The notes under the pieces are model-generated. The model saw nothing but the letters and a program-made list of their open reading frames with translations, made no database searches and was not told the origin of the DNA. A program made the position numbers and the translations under genes. A stretch of 64,000 bases of DNA from Phoma sp. XZ068 (lineage: Eukaryota > Ascomycota > Dothideomycetes > Pleosporales > Didymellaceae): assembly GCA_004835665.1 (NCBI GenBank), contig RBKR01000022.1:1-64000 (forward strand), in the 5' to 3' direction. Shown in pieces: positions 35,241-46,305 of this stretch. Position 1 is the stretch's first letter. Each line of letters begins with the position of its first letter.

Positions 35241-36293
35241 GCCGCCGAACTGAAACCAGAAGTTACGGGACGATGAGTTCGAGTTTAGCTATAAGAAGAG
35301 ATTGAGGGATGCCACCTGTGAAGATAAGACCAAATGCTGCTTGCGCGGATATCAGTCATTCTCGAGCTGGACAGGAGGTTTCTAAATGTTTGTTGCCAGC
35401 CCAGGCACCAGCGAAATGAAATGCGTACTCCAACCCCCTCCAAATCCCCTACGTCTAAATGCACAATGACAGACGCGTCACCTCTTCGTAAGTTCTCACG
35501 CTAAGATAGATGATAAATGGTGATCGTCGTCGTCGTCGTCGTGTGTGAAGGTGGATAATAATGGTTGCCTTCCGTAGTTGCTGCGGGGCAACTAATGCTT
35601 AGCATCCTTGTCTATCGAGTTCCTGAACAAGAAGAACCCGTTCGACTGCCTGTACACATCTGACAGAAGATGCTGAGGAGCCTGATAGTATTGCAATAAC
35701 TTTTACCCTGATTGTCCTTAAGTGAGAAGATGTCTTGGGTCATTAACCTGGAGTCTATCAGCACCACGTCGTAAGAACCAAGAGTTCGACAACTACAGAT
35801 ATTGCAACTTGGATATCCAATTGCCTGACGGAGAACAAATCACGAGGTTACAGGCACGGTCAAACAAATGTACACGAAGACATTGATCTGTTTGCTCATT
35901 ACTTGCGGTCCAGGCCTGCGAGGCTGCGCTATTGTAACCTTAAAGCATGCACGTATAGATGCCGGGAAAGGAATGCGGTATAGACAAAACGGACTGTGAT
36001 ACACTTGATCTTGTCTTTAGAAGGGGGGCTTCAGAGAGGTTATCAGCCTGGTATTGTAGGCGCTGCCCCTCCACCGATCCTTCCAAGGTTGCCAAGGTGG
36101 CCAATGAACAGACTCACGCTAGTGCTGACAGCTGCACTGCACCTCATGGCCCCCAACAGCGACGAGCTGGCCACAAGGCTGAACTTGCGCCCACAGCGCT
36201 GCTGCCGTCAGAACATGGCTATGACACTCTCCATTCAATCGTGGAATTTCGTTCACACTACATTGACCCTCTATTTCCCCGACACGGTTCCAG
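35241..36293. other. Intergenic with microsatellite and degenerate repeat
   Basis: Contains a (CGT)n microsatellite near 35524-35543. A block at about 35430-35580 is partly similar to 40600-40680 and to 41190-41250, on either side of the next gene. No coding sequence is supported. Confidence 0.5.
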
Positions 36294-39200
36294 ATGCAAA
36301 GGCCACGCCAGCTACGCCCCGAAGAGTATACCGTAGGATGGGTGTGCGCACTGCATGTCGAGCTGGCGGCAGCGAAGGCATTGCTCGGCGAGAGACACGA
36401 GAGCCTCCAGAGTCTCATTCCGCATGACCAAAACATATACTGCATGGGGTCAATCGCCGGCCACAACGTTGTTATTGTGTGCTTGCCAGCGGGCCAGATA
36501 GGAACCAACGCAGCATCGCATGTGGCCACCCAGATGCAGGCCGCATTTAAAGAGATTCGATTTGGGCTAATGGTAGGAATCGGGGGGGGGGGGGGGCGTT
36601 CCGAGCGCAGAGGCAGACATTCGCCTTGGAGATGTAGTCGTGAGCCAGCCAGTAGGACAGTTTGGTGGAGTTGTGCAATACGACAGCGGGAAACTAACTG
36701 TTGCTGGAAGTGAGCGCACTGTATCGCTGAACGCTCCCCCGCATATACTGCTTAGCGCTATGAGTACTGTGCGAGCCAATCTGCTTATAGGCGAGAGCAT
36801 GATGGTCAAACTAGTAAGGCGGCTTGAAAGCATTCCTACCAGCAGCTTCCAGCGGGATCGAGCAGGGCCTGATGTTCTATTCGAGGCAGACTACAACCAT
36901 CAGGCAGGCTTGCCCACGTGCGGCCAGTGCAGTGCCGACAGACAGCAGGAACGGCCACCACGAGCGAGAGAAACAGAAGTGACAGTGCATTACGGTATCA
37001 TCGCATCTGGTAACAAAGTAATCAAGAGTGCTTATGAGAGGGACAGGCTTAGTGCCGAACTTGGCGGTGTACTGTGCTTTGAGATGGAGGCAGCGGGACT
37101 AATGAACAGCTTCCCTTGCCTTGTCATTCGCGGCATTTGTGATTACGCAGACTCACACAAGAACAAACAATGGCAAACTTACGCAGCTGGAACGGCGGCG
37201 GCGTATGCAAAGGAGCTACTGTTAGTGATCCCGACCGCAGACGTGAAGGAAACACGCCAGGCAGAAAAGTCGATGCGTGCCCATGAGAGTCAGTGCAAAT
37301 TGTCCGGGCTCCGGTCTCACATTAAGACTCACCTCGAGATAGATGACAATGTACAGTCTCATATACCGCCTCAGATTGAACAAACGCCCTCAGGTTCTGA
37401 TGGGCAAGAAACCACAAGGTACAGCCTGCAACCTGGGGCCCCAGAGAGATCTCGACAAAATCCCTCTGCCGAACTTACTGTAGAGCAAACCCCAAACGAT
37501 CGGATTTCCTACTCTTTGCCTACCTTACCTCGCAGACTGCCCCTAGTGTCCAGACAGAGCGTCGGGGAGCTCGATCCCATCGCCGAGTATCCTCAAAAAT
37601 CATCAAGTACGGAGATCATTGTGGGTATTGAATTTGGCACAATGTCAGTCCCACGCATCGAAATCAATACGGATGGTAGACTGATCCGCTGAAGCTACTC
37701 AGGAGTCTCATGGGCCATCAATGCAGGCAGCAAGGCCATTCGGGTGATCAACGACTGGCCAAACCCTGTCTCACTCCCAACGTCAGAAAAAGTGCCCTCA
37801 ACAATATCCTATCAGAACTGGGAACCGAATCACTGGGGTTATGCTGTAGATGCTAGGGAGCAACCGGTAAACTGGTTTAGATCACTTCTCGAGCCAAAGT
37901 TCACCCAAGGTTCAGATAAGGCTTTGGATACACTCCGAACGCTTGAGGCATTCCACATGAGACCGGAAATTATCACGGCAGATTATCTCCGCAAAGTCTG
38001 GCAATATACAAAGGAAGATGTACAGAAGATTCGTGGAGACAACTGGCGGGATACGCACACCGTCAGAGCTGTTCTTACAGTGCCTGCATTTTCCTCGTCT
38101 GACGTCAAAGAAAGGTATTTATGGATTGCACATAGGGCTGGACTTCCAGACAACATCTCTCTCATTAGCGAACTTGAGGTCGCTGCTTTAGCAGTACTAC
38201 GAGATGATCAGGTGGAAAGTAAGTCTCTATGCGTTGGAGACTGCTTCGTAGTCTGCGACGCAGGAGGTGCCACGGTCGATCTCCTCAGTTACAAGATATG
38301 CTCGCTCGACCCTTTTGAGGTCGAAGAGTGCGCACCCAACGATGGTTTGTATGGTTATGCCCGATCGCTGCTGCAGAAACGCTTACTCTGGAAACAGGCT
38401 CGTTATGTGGGTCTGCCTATCTCGATGAGGCATTCAAGAGGTACATCCGCACTCTTATTGGCGAGTTGCAATGGCAAACCTTCAAGCCTAGGTTTAAGCG
38501 AAAAATGATGCTTGAATTTGAGATGCGCGTAAAGCGCCTCTTCTCCGGCGGCGATCAACCATATGTGGTCGATCTTCAGGGCGTGGAAGATTACCCTGCA
38601 CTAGGCATAGATGACGAAACAATTACTTTAAAGCCGTAAGTCACGTCACTATGGGTGCCAGCTTCGAGTAACATTGTCAGCTCGGTACTCAAGACTATAT
38701 TCGATCATGTGATAGGCCAGATCTTGCGTTTGGTTGAGAAACAGCTTGACGCGGTCTCGGATACTGGCGAAAGTGCGAAGATATGTCAATATCGTGGCAA
38801 TTTCCACCTCGAAATACATACTAAGATGTGGAGGCAATCTTGCTTGTTGGCGGGTTCGGCCAGAACAGATATATGTATGGACAACTCGTCCAGGCGTATG
38901 AGTCGGCTGGTATCCGAGTGATTCAAGCCCGAGGGTAATACATACGATTAGAAGGCCAATAAGACACGACGCTGACGAGTTCAGATGGGCATCAACCTGC
39001 CGTGGAGCAACTATGTGGGCCCTTGAGCATTCACAGTCAAATTTGGCTTCCAACTCAGCAGCAGCATTGAGCCTCGTGCGTTCACGATCAAGCCCGACCC
39101 CAGCCTCCATTTCGACACTAGTCTCAGGTCCTATTGCCAAGGAAGAGCCTAGCATGATCTTAGTATTGGGGGTCGTAGGAGCTGGAAAAAGCTATTTCGT

Positions 39201-40220
39201 GAATCGACTTGCGGGCAAAGCGATGGTTCAAGAAGGCTCGGACCTTGACTCTTGTAAGTGGCTGTGGTGCTGAGAAACACCAATGTGCTAATCAAGGCAG
39301 GTACGCAGCAGTGCCAGTTGGCACCAGTAATGATTGGCAACAGCAAAGTGCTTTTGATCGACACTCCAGGCTTCGATGATACAAGTCGCACAGATAGTGA
39401 GATTCTGACCGAAATCACCCGCGTCCTTTCCACTCAATACGAGCTTGGTATTGCTCTAAAAGGTGTTATTTACATCCATCGAATTACAGATGTTCGCTAT
39501 GGCCGAGCTGCAATCAAGACATTTGATATCCTTAAGAAGCTATGCGGTCCCGAATCTCTTAGCAGTATTCTACTGGTTACTTCTCGCTGGGACCAAGTCG
39601 ATTATTCTGTGGACGCAGATCGCGAACGACAGCTGAAAGAGAAGTTCTGGACGTACTTGGTTGATTACGGTTCAAATATGAGCCGCTTCCATGGAGACCA
39701 GGGTTCAGCCATCGCACTTGTGAGTCAACTTCTTCGTCGTGACAAAGTAGTCCTCCAGCTGCGGAAAGAGCTTGTGGATGAAGGGAGGAGCCTGAACTCT
39801 ACCGTGCCCAGAGTTTACGCGAATGACTCCCTGGAGCGACTGAATCAACGACCCCAAGACGAATCAGACATCGATTTCCTCCAGAGGTTCAGAAATGAAT
39901 TGTGGGAAGAAAACCACGCATTCAGGCGACAGCTGCGTTTAGAGATCGAGCAGGGAATGGCGAGACTAAACGTTCCACCAACCGCAACAAGCATCGACGC
40001 AGATGCGCTTTATCGGGATGTGGAACGTCAGTCCGAACAGAGGCTGGCCGAACTAGAGAATCTCCGGCATCAGCGGGAAGCAGAGATAACTGCGCTGGAG
40101 AGCGTTAAACAACGCATGCAAGAGAACTTGGCTTCAATGGCGCTGGCAAAGCAGCAATATCGGGAGGAATTGGCTGCTATGGAGAGGCGCAAACAGCAAT
40201 ACAACGATATGCTGGACTGA
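36294..40220 (+). CDS. Nucleoside phosphorylase - Hsp70-like ATPase - P-loop GTPase fusion, disrupted by poly-G frameshift
   Basis: Proposed exons: 36294-37643, 37695-38344, 38398-38635, 38681-38784, 38826-38934, 38985-39253 and 39301-40220. They total 1212 codons once one surplus G in the 15-G run at 36582-36596 is discounted. Domain 1 (about residues 1-320) is PNP_UDP: EEYTVGWVCALHVELAAAKAL, FGLMVGIGGG, VVSQPVGQFGGVVQYD and GVLCFEMEAAGLMNSFPCLVIRGICDYADSHKN. Domain 2 is Hsp70/HSPA12-like: VGIEFGT joined to YSGVSWAIN, FVVCDAGGATVDLLSYKI and ILLVGGFGQNRYMYG. Domain 3 is a GTPase: GVVGAGKS, DTPGFDD and TSRWD, with a C-terminal coiled coil (RQSEQRLAELENLRHQREAEI). The 41-nt intron at 38785-38825 is the least certain. 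The G run breaks the first glycine-rich loop and would truncate the protein if real. Alternative: two adjacent genes, the GTPase starting at the ATG near 39154. Confidence 0.75.
36582..36596 (+). repeat. 15-nt poly-G homopolymer causing a frameshift
   Basis: The family sequence MVGIGGGVPSAEADIRLGD needs a G count equal to 2 modulo 3 here (for example 8 or 14). Fifteen Gs put everything downstream out of frame. Confidence 0.9.
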
Positions 40221-41941
40221 TTGGAGGCTTAGACACCATTCTCTTGGCGTTAACAAAGAAGTTAGGCAGCCACGGCGTGTCAAGTCGAAGCCTAAATACT
40301 GTCCTAAGAAGCAGCAAGGGGGGCTTTGGAACCATCTAATCATATACCTACTACCTACACAGCAGCCCTTGCTGCCCATGTAATCTACATTCTATCGTCA
40401 CATGGACACGCGACATCTAGGCTGAGACGCCACGTCCGTGTAGGATGACATTATCGAGCTGAGGCTTCATATCCTTCCTCTCAACATCATGGGTGTCTTC
40501 GACCTCTCCCCAGGCGCCCCAATCTACGGCCTGACCTCCAGACTGTCAGCCCAACGATTTTCTATTCGACTACACTCCATTGCGATTCGGCCACAACCCT
40601 CACGCCAAAATAAAATGATGGTTGTCGTGTATGATGTTGGATAATACAGTTGCCTGGCACGGCCTTACGTAGTAGTTGTGAGCCGCGCTTACCTAGACTC
40701 CACGGGCTTTTCCAAACTCTAAAATCACCACGCTCTACGCCGATTTGAACCAGATAGCATATGCTGAAGGGTTTTAGCGAGGTAAGTAGTATATTATAGC
40801 TCTCAGACTTATCAAGCTTTGACAGAGAATAGTAATAGCAATAAGTGTAATTGTCTAGTCTGCTAGAGAAGTCTTCGTATAAAATAATAAGCAGCCAAGG
40901 TTGTTTCTACTCTTAGCTATAGTTTTTTGTTTTTCCTCCTTAACATTTGCTTCTTCTCTTTGTTTCACTTATGCTTTTACTACCACTCAAATCTCTTTAC
41001 TACCGCACAAAACAAGGACGCCTTTACTGGCAGTACTATAACATATCAAACCTTAGCTTAGCACGTCTATATACCCCTAGGAGCCTAGAATTGGATTACC
41101 CTTCTCTATAGAACATATATTACTTCAATCAGTCAACCTTGGAACCAATCAACCCAACTACCTAATAGCCTCCCTGCATCTAAGCACGACAATCAACGCG
41201 TCATCTCTTCTCTTCGCAACCCCATCTCACACCAAGACAGACACCACAATGAGTACGCTGGAACCGGATAAAAGCAATGGTGGATATAGCTGCCTAGCCC
41301 AACCTCACACCTACCTAATCCCACCATTCAAACACCCCAACAATATGCCTCCCATCCCATATCATCTCGATACAGCCACGACATCTGTTCCAAAGGGTAG
41401 CAAACAGCCGTCACTTATACGAATGTGTTTTGGTGAAGGGAGTCATGCATGTGCTAGAAAAGGGGTTCTTTATTTCTGGTGTTTTGAGGATACTATATAT
41501 ATTGTTGGATATATCATGCCATGCCATGCCACGCCACATCATTTCGCCCACCAGATTTGGCATAACACCAACTGTTCGATGCTAGATAGGATATCAATAC
41601 CGGCAATTATTTACATCGTACATCAGCGAAGGGAGCCATGCATGCAATGGTAAAGAAATACTTGGAATAGGAATATATGAATTTTTGTGTATTTCGAACA
41701 TTCATACAAGTGTTATACATGTCCTGCCATGTTTCGTCTAGATACAATACAGTACAAGTAGAGTGTCTCCTCCGCGTCGTTCGAAATGCTGCGTAGATGG
41801 ATGCAAATATAATACAGACACGGCACTGCGATATCACACTGATATCTCTATGATGGTGGTATTGGTATCGCGTGCGTTTTCTTCTCTTTTCTTTTCTTTC
41901 CCTCGTTGTAAGAACGGTTGTCTTGTCCAGCGCCAACACGT
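40221..41941. other. Intergenic, AT-rich and repeat-relic region
   Basis: About 1.7 kb without a supported gene. 40740-41150 is distinctly AT-rich with many TA-rich words. 40600-40680 and 41190-41250 resemble parts of 35430-35580. The 134-codon frame at 41249 follows a plausible leader (caccacaatg) but shows no domain and is not called. Confidence 0.5.
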
Positions 41942-43007
41942 CTATCGCGCATCATGAGCAGCCTTGGGAACCAGCTCCTCACTCTCACTAACTTCCTCTC
42001 CCTTCTTCACCTCCTTCTCCTCGGGCCGGTAGTTCTCGGGTACAAGGCCCAGCTCGCGCCTATTCTCTGCTACTTTCTCGGCGGAGTGGGGTCCTGAGGG
42101 TGCGGCGGTGTTGCCGCTCTTTGGCTCCTTTGCTGGCGCTTCGGCGGTGTTGCTCGCGGGTGTCTTCTCGCTGGGCTGCGCGTCGGGTGTGGAGACGTCG
42201 GCGGCCGCGTCAGCAGTCATGTCGTCCTCGTCGTCGTCGGTGTCGATTTCCGAGCCGTAGATTTCGGGGTATTGGCGGAAGCAGTTCTGCATGTCCCTGG
42301 TGGATGTTAGCTTGCACTCCTCCCTACTCCTCTGGAGTTCTGATGGTAGGACGTACTTGAACTTATCAATGCAATCCATGCCCTTGGGCTCCTCCTTGCT
42401 GAACACAAAGCAGCTAAACGCCGCCTTGAATTCCTCTCCACACGGCCCTGTCGCCATGCCGCCCAGGCACGGGCAGTCCCAGTTGATCTCGCCCGTCTCG
42501 GGATTGAAAGCGCCCTGCTGATCGGCCTCGGCTTCTAAGCCTGCAATACCGCCTTCCTGCTGCTCATCACTGGGCTGCTGTTCAGCACGTGCAGCTTCCT
42601 CGGCAGCGGCTGCTTCCTTCTGGCGCTGGAGCTCCAATTGCTGCTGGACGGCCTTGCGTTGCGCGCGCTCGGCGGCGATGGATTCGATGGTAGGCAGGAT
42701 CTCGGATTCGGTGTTTGTTGTGGGGAGAACAGGCGCGGGTTCTACCTCTCATTAGCAGCCATTCAATCAACCCATCTTCTCACGTGGGTGGTGTCGTACG
42801 TCTTGGCTCGTCCGCAAAGATATCCGTAGTGTTGTAGTAATATATTATCGCGCCGGCCAAACCCAACCGCGCAACAAGGCTCTTCCAACTCCTGCTCTTC
42901 TGCGCCGGGGGCGCTGTGCTGATGAATCTCCGGGCGGGCAGCGAGGCGCGTGGGACGGCGCGCAGAGCGCCTTGGCGGGCAATTAATCGGGGGGCGCTGC
43001 GAAACAT
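41942..43007 (-). CDS. MIA40: Mitochondrial intermembrane space import oxidoreductase Mia40
   Basis: Three exons, 42800-43007, 42357-42741 and 41942-42296, with introns of 58 and 60 nt. They encode 315 residues. The N-terminus is an arginine-rich mitochondrial presequence (MFRSAPRLIARQGALRAVPRASLPARR) followed by a single membrane anchor (LGLAGAIIYYYNTTDIF). The catalytic core has the redox CPC motif (WDCPCLGGM) and the twin CX9C helices, CGEEFKAAFSC and CIDKFKDMQNC. The second CX9C is completed only when the 60-nt intron is removed. The C-terminal tail is acidic and low-complexity, typical of fungal Mia40. The enzyme introduces disulfides into small cysteine-rich proteins of the intermembrane space together with Erv1. 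The second intron is in frame, so retention would insert 20 residues inside the CX9C pair. Confidence 0.95.
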
Positions 43008-43407
43008 GCTGGACGGGTAGGAAACGACAGAAGGGAGGGTGGAGATGGCCGTGGTGCGCGTGGGGAGCTATGTGCTGCCGTCGTCACTCATCGAAAAGTT
43101 GTCGGCGTTTCTCGGACTTGCATTTCTAAGCTCGGGACTGGCAGGGATTGGTGTCGAGCAGTTGGCCCGTGCATATCAGCATTCACTGTTAATGTGCAAA
43201 TGCAATAATAGCACAGTGAAAAGCAAACAGTACATAACAATCATGCATTGAATACAGGCTGGCACAGCATAGCCGCGTTCTACTATTTGATACACCGTCA
43301 AGAAGTAATGCAGCGTATTCCAAAGAAACCCGGTCGTCAAGTCTGCGACCGTCATAGAGTCAACCTCCAAGCACGCCAAAACACCATCCTCTTTATCGAG
43401 ACATCCC
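43008..43407. other. Intergenic (Mia40 promoter, RSC8 3' flank)
   Basis: 400 bp between two co-oriented minus-strand genes; no further feature seen. Confidence 0.5.
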
Positions 43408-45854
43408 TTAGATCTCCAGCTTTCCGTAGCCCTCTCCACCCTCGGCAACGGGCTGCACACCCGCTTCCACGCTGTCCCGCTTGACGCCCATGCTGTCCTC
43501 GCCCTTGCCAACACCAAACATGCGGATGGCATCGGTGAGCGCTGCCATGGCGTCCTCGTTGCTCATTGACCCGGGCAGGCCCTGGCCCTGCATGCCTGAG
43601 CCGATCTTCTTGGTTACCTCTTCGAGCGCACGGACACGGCGTTGGAAGTTCAGACGGTCCATGAAGAGCTGCTGGCGGCGGCGCTGCAGATCGCGGCGCT
43701 CGGCAGAGAGGAGCTTCTCAAAGTCAGAGAAGTGTGCAAGCTTGAGCTGAAGCTTCTGCAGTTGCAGGTTCACCGACCCAGATACGAGACGGGTGATGTG
43801 GCGCTCTTCGTGCGAAGCCAGGGCCGAGGAGCGTGCTGCCGAAAGAGCAAAAGGAAGTGTGACAAGAGGGTTGCTGTCTGATGAAGTCTCCTTGGTGGCT
43901 ACTGTGAGGTCCTGGGCGGTGTCGACTTCCATGGCGTCATCGCCCTCAGGCTTGACATCCGAGGCACCTGTGGCAGGTGTGGACGCCTTCTCGCCTTCCT
44001 TCTCCTTGCCCTTCTCTGAGGGTGCAACGGGGGCCTTGTTGATCTTCTCTTGGAGGATACGCTTCATCTCACCAACGCTGCGGCCGGAGGCAACAGCGGC
44101 CTCGGTGACGTTTGCGGGTGCCAGACCAGCAAGGAAGCTGACAACGCTCAAGATAGGGTTGTCAGCGTGATGCAGAGGTGCGCGGCCTTCGCTGAGGTAG
44201 TCCAAATCGCGGAGGAATTTTGCTGAAGGGGTGGAGGCGTCGCCTTGCGGCAGATCAGCCTCGATGTACTTGTCCTCGATTTCAAGTTGCAGGAACTTCA
44301 TCACACACTGCTCGCGGGTCTTGGTCGAGACGTGGTCAGCCACCCTGTTCCAGTCCTCGTCGAACTCCTCCAATCCTTCCAAGAGCAAAAGTGTCTCTTC
44401 TTCTGTCCACTTCTCCTCGCTTTCAGGGACTGACGAGTACTCTGGGTTCGAGATCTTGGTGAAGTCGGCGGAGGATGTGCCGGCAGGGAAGTTGCCCTCG
44501 ACAAAACACCTGGGGCACAGGTCGCGCTTCAACCCGCCAACGCTCTTGGTCTGGCCGGGCTGCTCGGACGGTTTTGTCTCGTGGAAGTGTACACGGGTGC
44601 ACTCGACGCCGCAGCTGAAGCAGTTGATGACTTTGAGGGGCTCCTTGGCAGCAGCCTCGAGATCCTTGACGTCCGCAGGGCCGCCATTCGCGCCTTCCCC
44701 GTTGGTGGCCTTGTCCTTTGGCTCTGCCGAGGCCTCCTTGCCATTGGCTTCGTAGATGTTGCGTCCGGCGAGCGACTTGGTCTCTGACTTGGCAGTAGGC
44801 TGTGCGCTCGCCGCACGGTCTGTGGCTGCGCTCTGCTTTCCTTCGATGACCTTGGAACCTGGGCCCGGCTGGAAGGGCTGCAGTCCTCTGGGGGTGTCGA
44901 CTGTGACGCGGAAGTGGCCGGTGAATGGAGGTCCAATGTTGGACGGACGCTCTTGAGGGTCGACCTATAAGGTGTTAGTTGTAAATTGTGTGTCTGCATC
45001 CATGTTGCGTACCTGGTAGTTGATGAGGCCCCACTGCTCGAGGAAAGCGTGCACGCGCATGATGGCGCAAACATCGCCAGCCAGGTTCCTCCTGCAGGCG
45101 GTGACGGTCAGGTACTCGGAGGGGTTCAGGCGGTAGGTGTTGATCATGAAGTCGCGGTAGTCGCGGTAGACGGCGGGCGTCTTGCTGCGGTTGCGGCCGT
45201 TGAAGAACTCGGGCAGGGCCTTGCGCTCGCGGTAGTCGATGTAGCGCATGTCGAACCATGTCGCGTAGCTGGGGATGATGGTCGCGTACGTCTGGGCAAC
45301 AAAGTGTGAGCGCGCCGCAGCTTGCAGGTCTGCCTTTGCTGCGGCCTCCGGGTCCACGGGCTCGGCGCCCTCTCCGTCCTTCTCCTTCTTGGTGTCGTCC
45401 AGGCAGCCCATCTCCTCGTCGTCCTGGCCGTCTGCATCCTCGGCATCCGGTCGCGGGCCGTCGGGGGCATCGAGCGGGTTGTCGGAGACGGGCGCGGGTG
45501 TGGCAGTGGAGGGCTCGCGCGACGCCGCCTTCACTGTGGGCTCCTCGGTCATGTTGGTGTCTGCATCTGGTGTTATTAAATGCCGCGGTGGTGGTGAGTA
45601 GTCCGAGTCGGACGGCGTGCAGCCCGCCGGGAGCGAGGCAGTGCCATCCGAGTCGTGCTCGTCCAACTCGAATGCATCGAGGTTTGGCGGCTTGTAGACT
45701 TCGCCCATGGCGTCGACGTGGTCGCAATCTGGGCGCAGACGTGCCGGGTCTCGTGTGACGTACCTTGGTCAAGCGCACTGGCCTGTGTGGTGCCTTCGGC
45801 GCCCTCGAGCGACGGGTCCTGCGCGGGTGCGCTTGCAGTCGCGTCGTCGGACAT
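43408..45854 (-). CDS. SWI3/RSC8-type chromatin-remodelling complex subunit
   Basis: Three exons, 45764-45854, 45013-45698 and 43408-44964, with introns of 65 and 48 nt. They encode 777 residues. Domains in order: an acidic N-terminus, the SWIRM domain (ATIIPSYATWFDMRYIDYRERKALPEFF to MRVHAFLEQWGLINYQ), a zinc-binding ZZ-like segment (CFSCGVEC...HFHE...CPRC), and a SANT domain (EKWTEEETLLLLEGLEEFDEDWNRVADHVSTKTREQC). The C-terminal coiled-coil or SWIRM-associated region is LEKLLSAERR-like with RRRQQLFMDRLNFQRRV. This is the core scaffold subunit of RSC or SWI/SNF remodellers, homologous to yeast Rsc8/Swi3 and animal SMARCC. It works as a dimer in the nucleus. The first intron has two possible acceptors; the 65-nt choice avoids an unusually short 35-nt intron. 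Confidence 0.92.
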
Positions 45855-46305
45855 GGCTGTGGTAGGAAAGCTCGCGGGTCGGGGGCTGGCAGGTGTTTGC
45901 GGCGCAGAAGCAGGCAGGCGCGCAGCGTGCAGCGGATGGCTGGAGTCGCGGAGCTTGTGCAAGCACGATGCGCTGGGCGGGGGGCTTGGTTGGCGGCAAA
46001 TGAATGTGAGGGCGTTGGGGATACGATGGGTCGTCGTCGCGTCTAAACTTCCATGTTCGCGATGCTCCCAGCGCCCAGCGGCTGGAGTTCGCGCAGCAGC
46101 CTTAGGTAAGCAGCCTTGCAACGCAGCAAGGTTAGCGCCGGTCCACGGAGCCAGCGTCGACAGTGCCAGGGCCGAGGTCATCGCGCGCCGCAGCCTGCCC
46201 TCCACTTTTGCTGTGCACCTTCACCGTCGCACCTCACTACCCCACCGCGCCTTGGAAGAGCAGGAATTGGAGGGAGCCATACGCCCACGCAGACACCCGC
46301 CCACC
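45855..46305. promoter_or_regulatory. Bidirectional promoter region (RSC8 / ETF-alpha)
   Basis: The 450 bp between two divergent start codons must hold both promoters. The region is GC-rich and no TATA box is evident, as expected for housekeeping genes. Confidence 0.55.

Noticed and set aside
41249..41653. 134-codon plus-strand ORF with a plausible leader
   Set aside because: No recognisable domain, low-complexity composition and AT-rich relic surroundings; could be real but not supportable.
45699..45763. Start of the RSC8-like protein at MGEVYKPP (45708)
   Set aside because: The ATG at 45854 with a 65-nt intron gives a longer acidic N-terminus joined in frame, and the 45708 ATG falls inside that intron.
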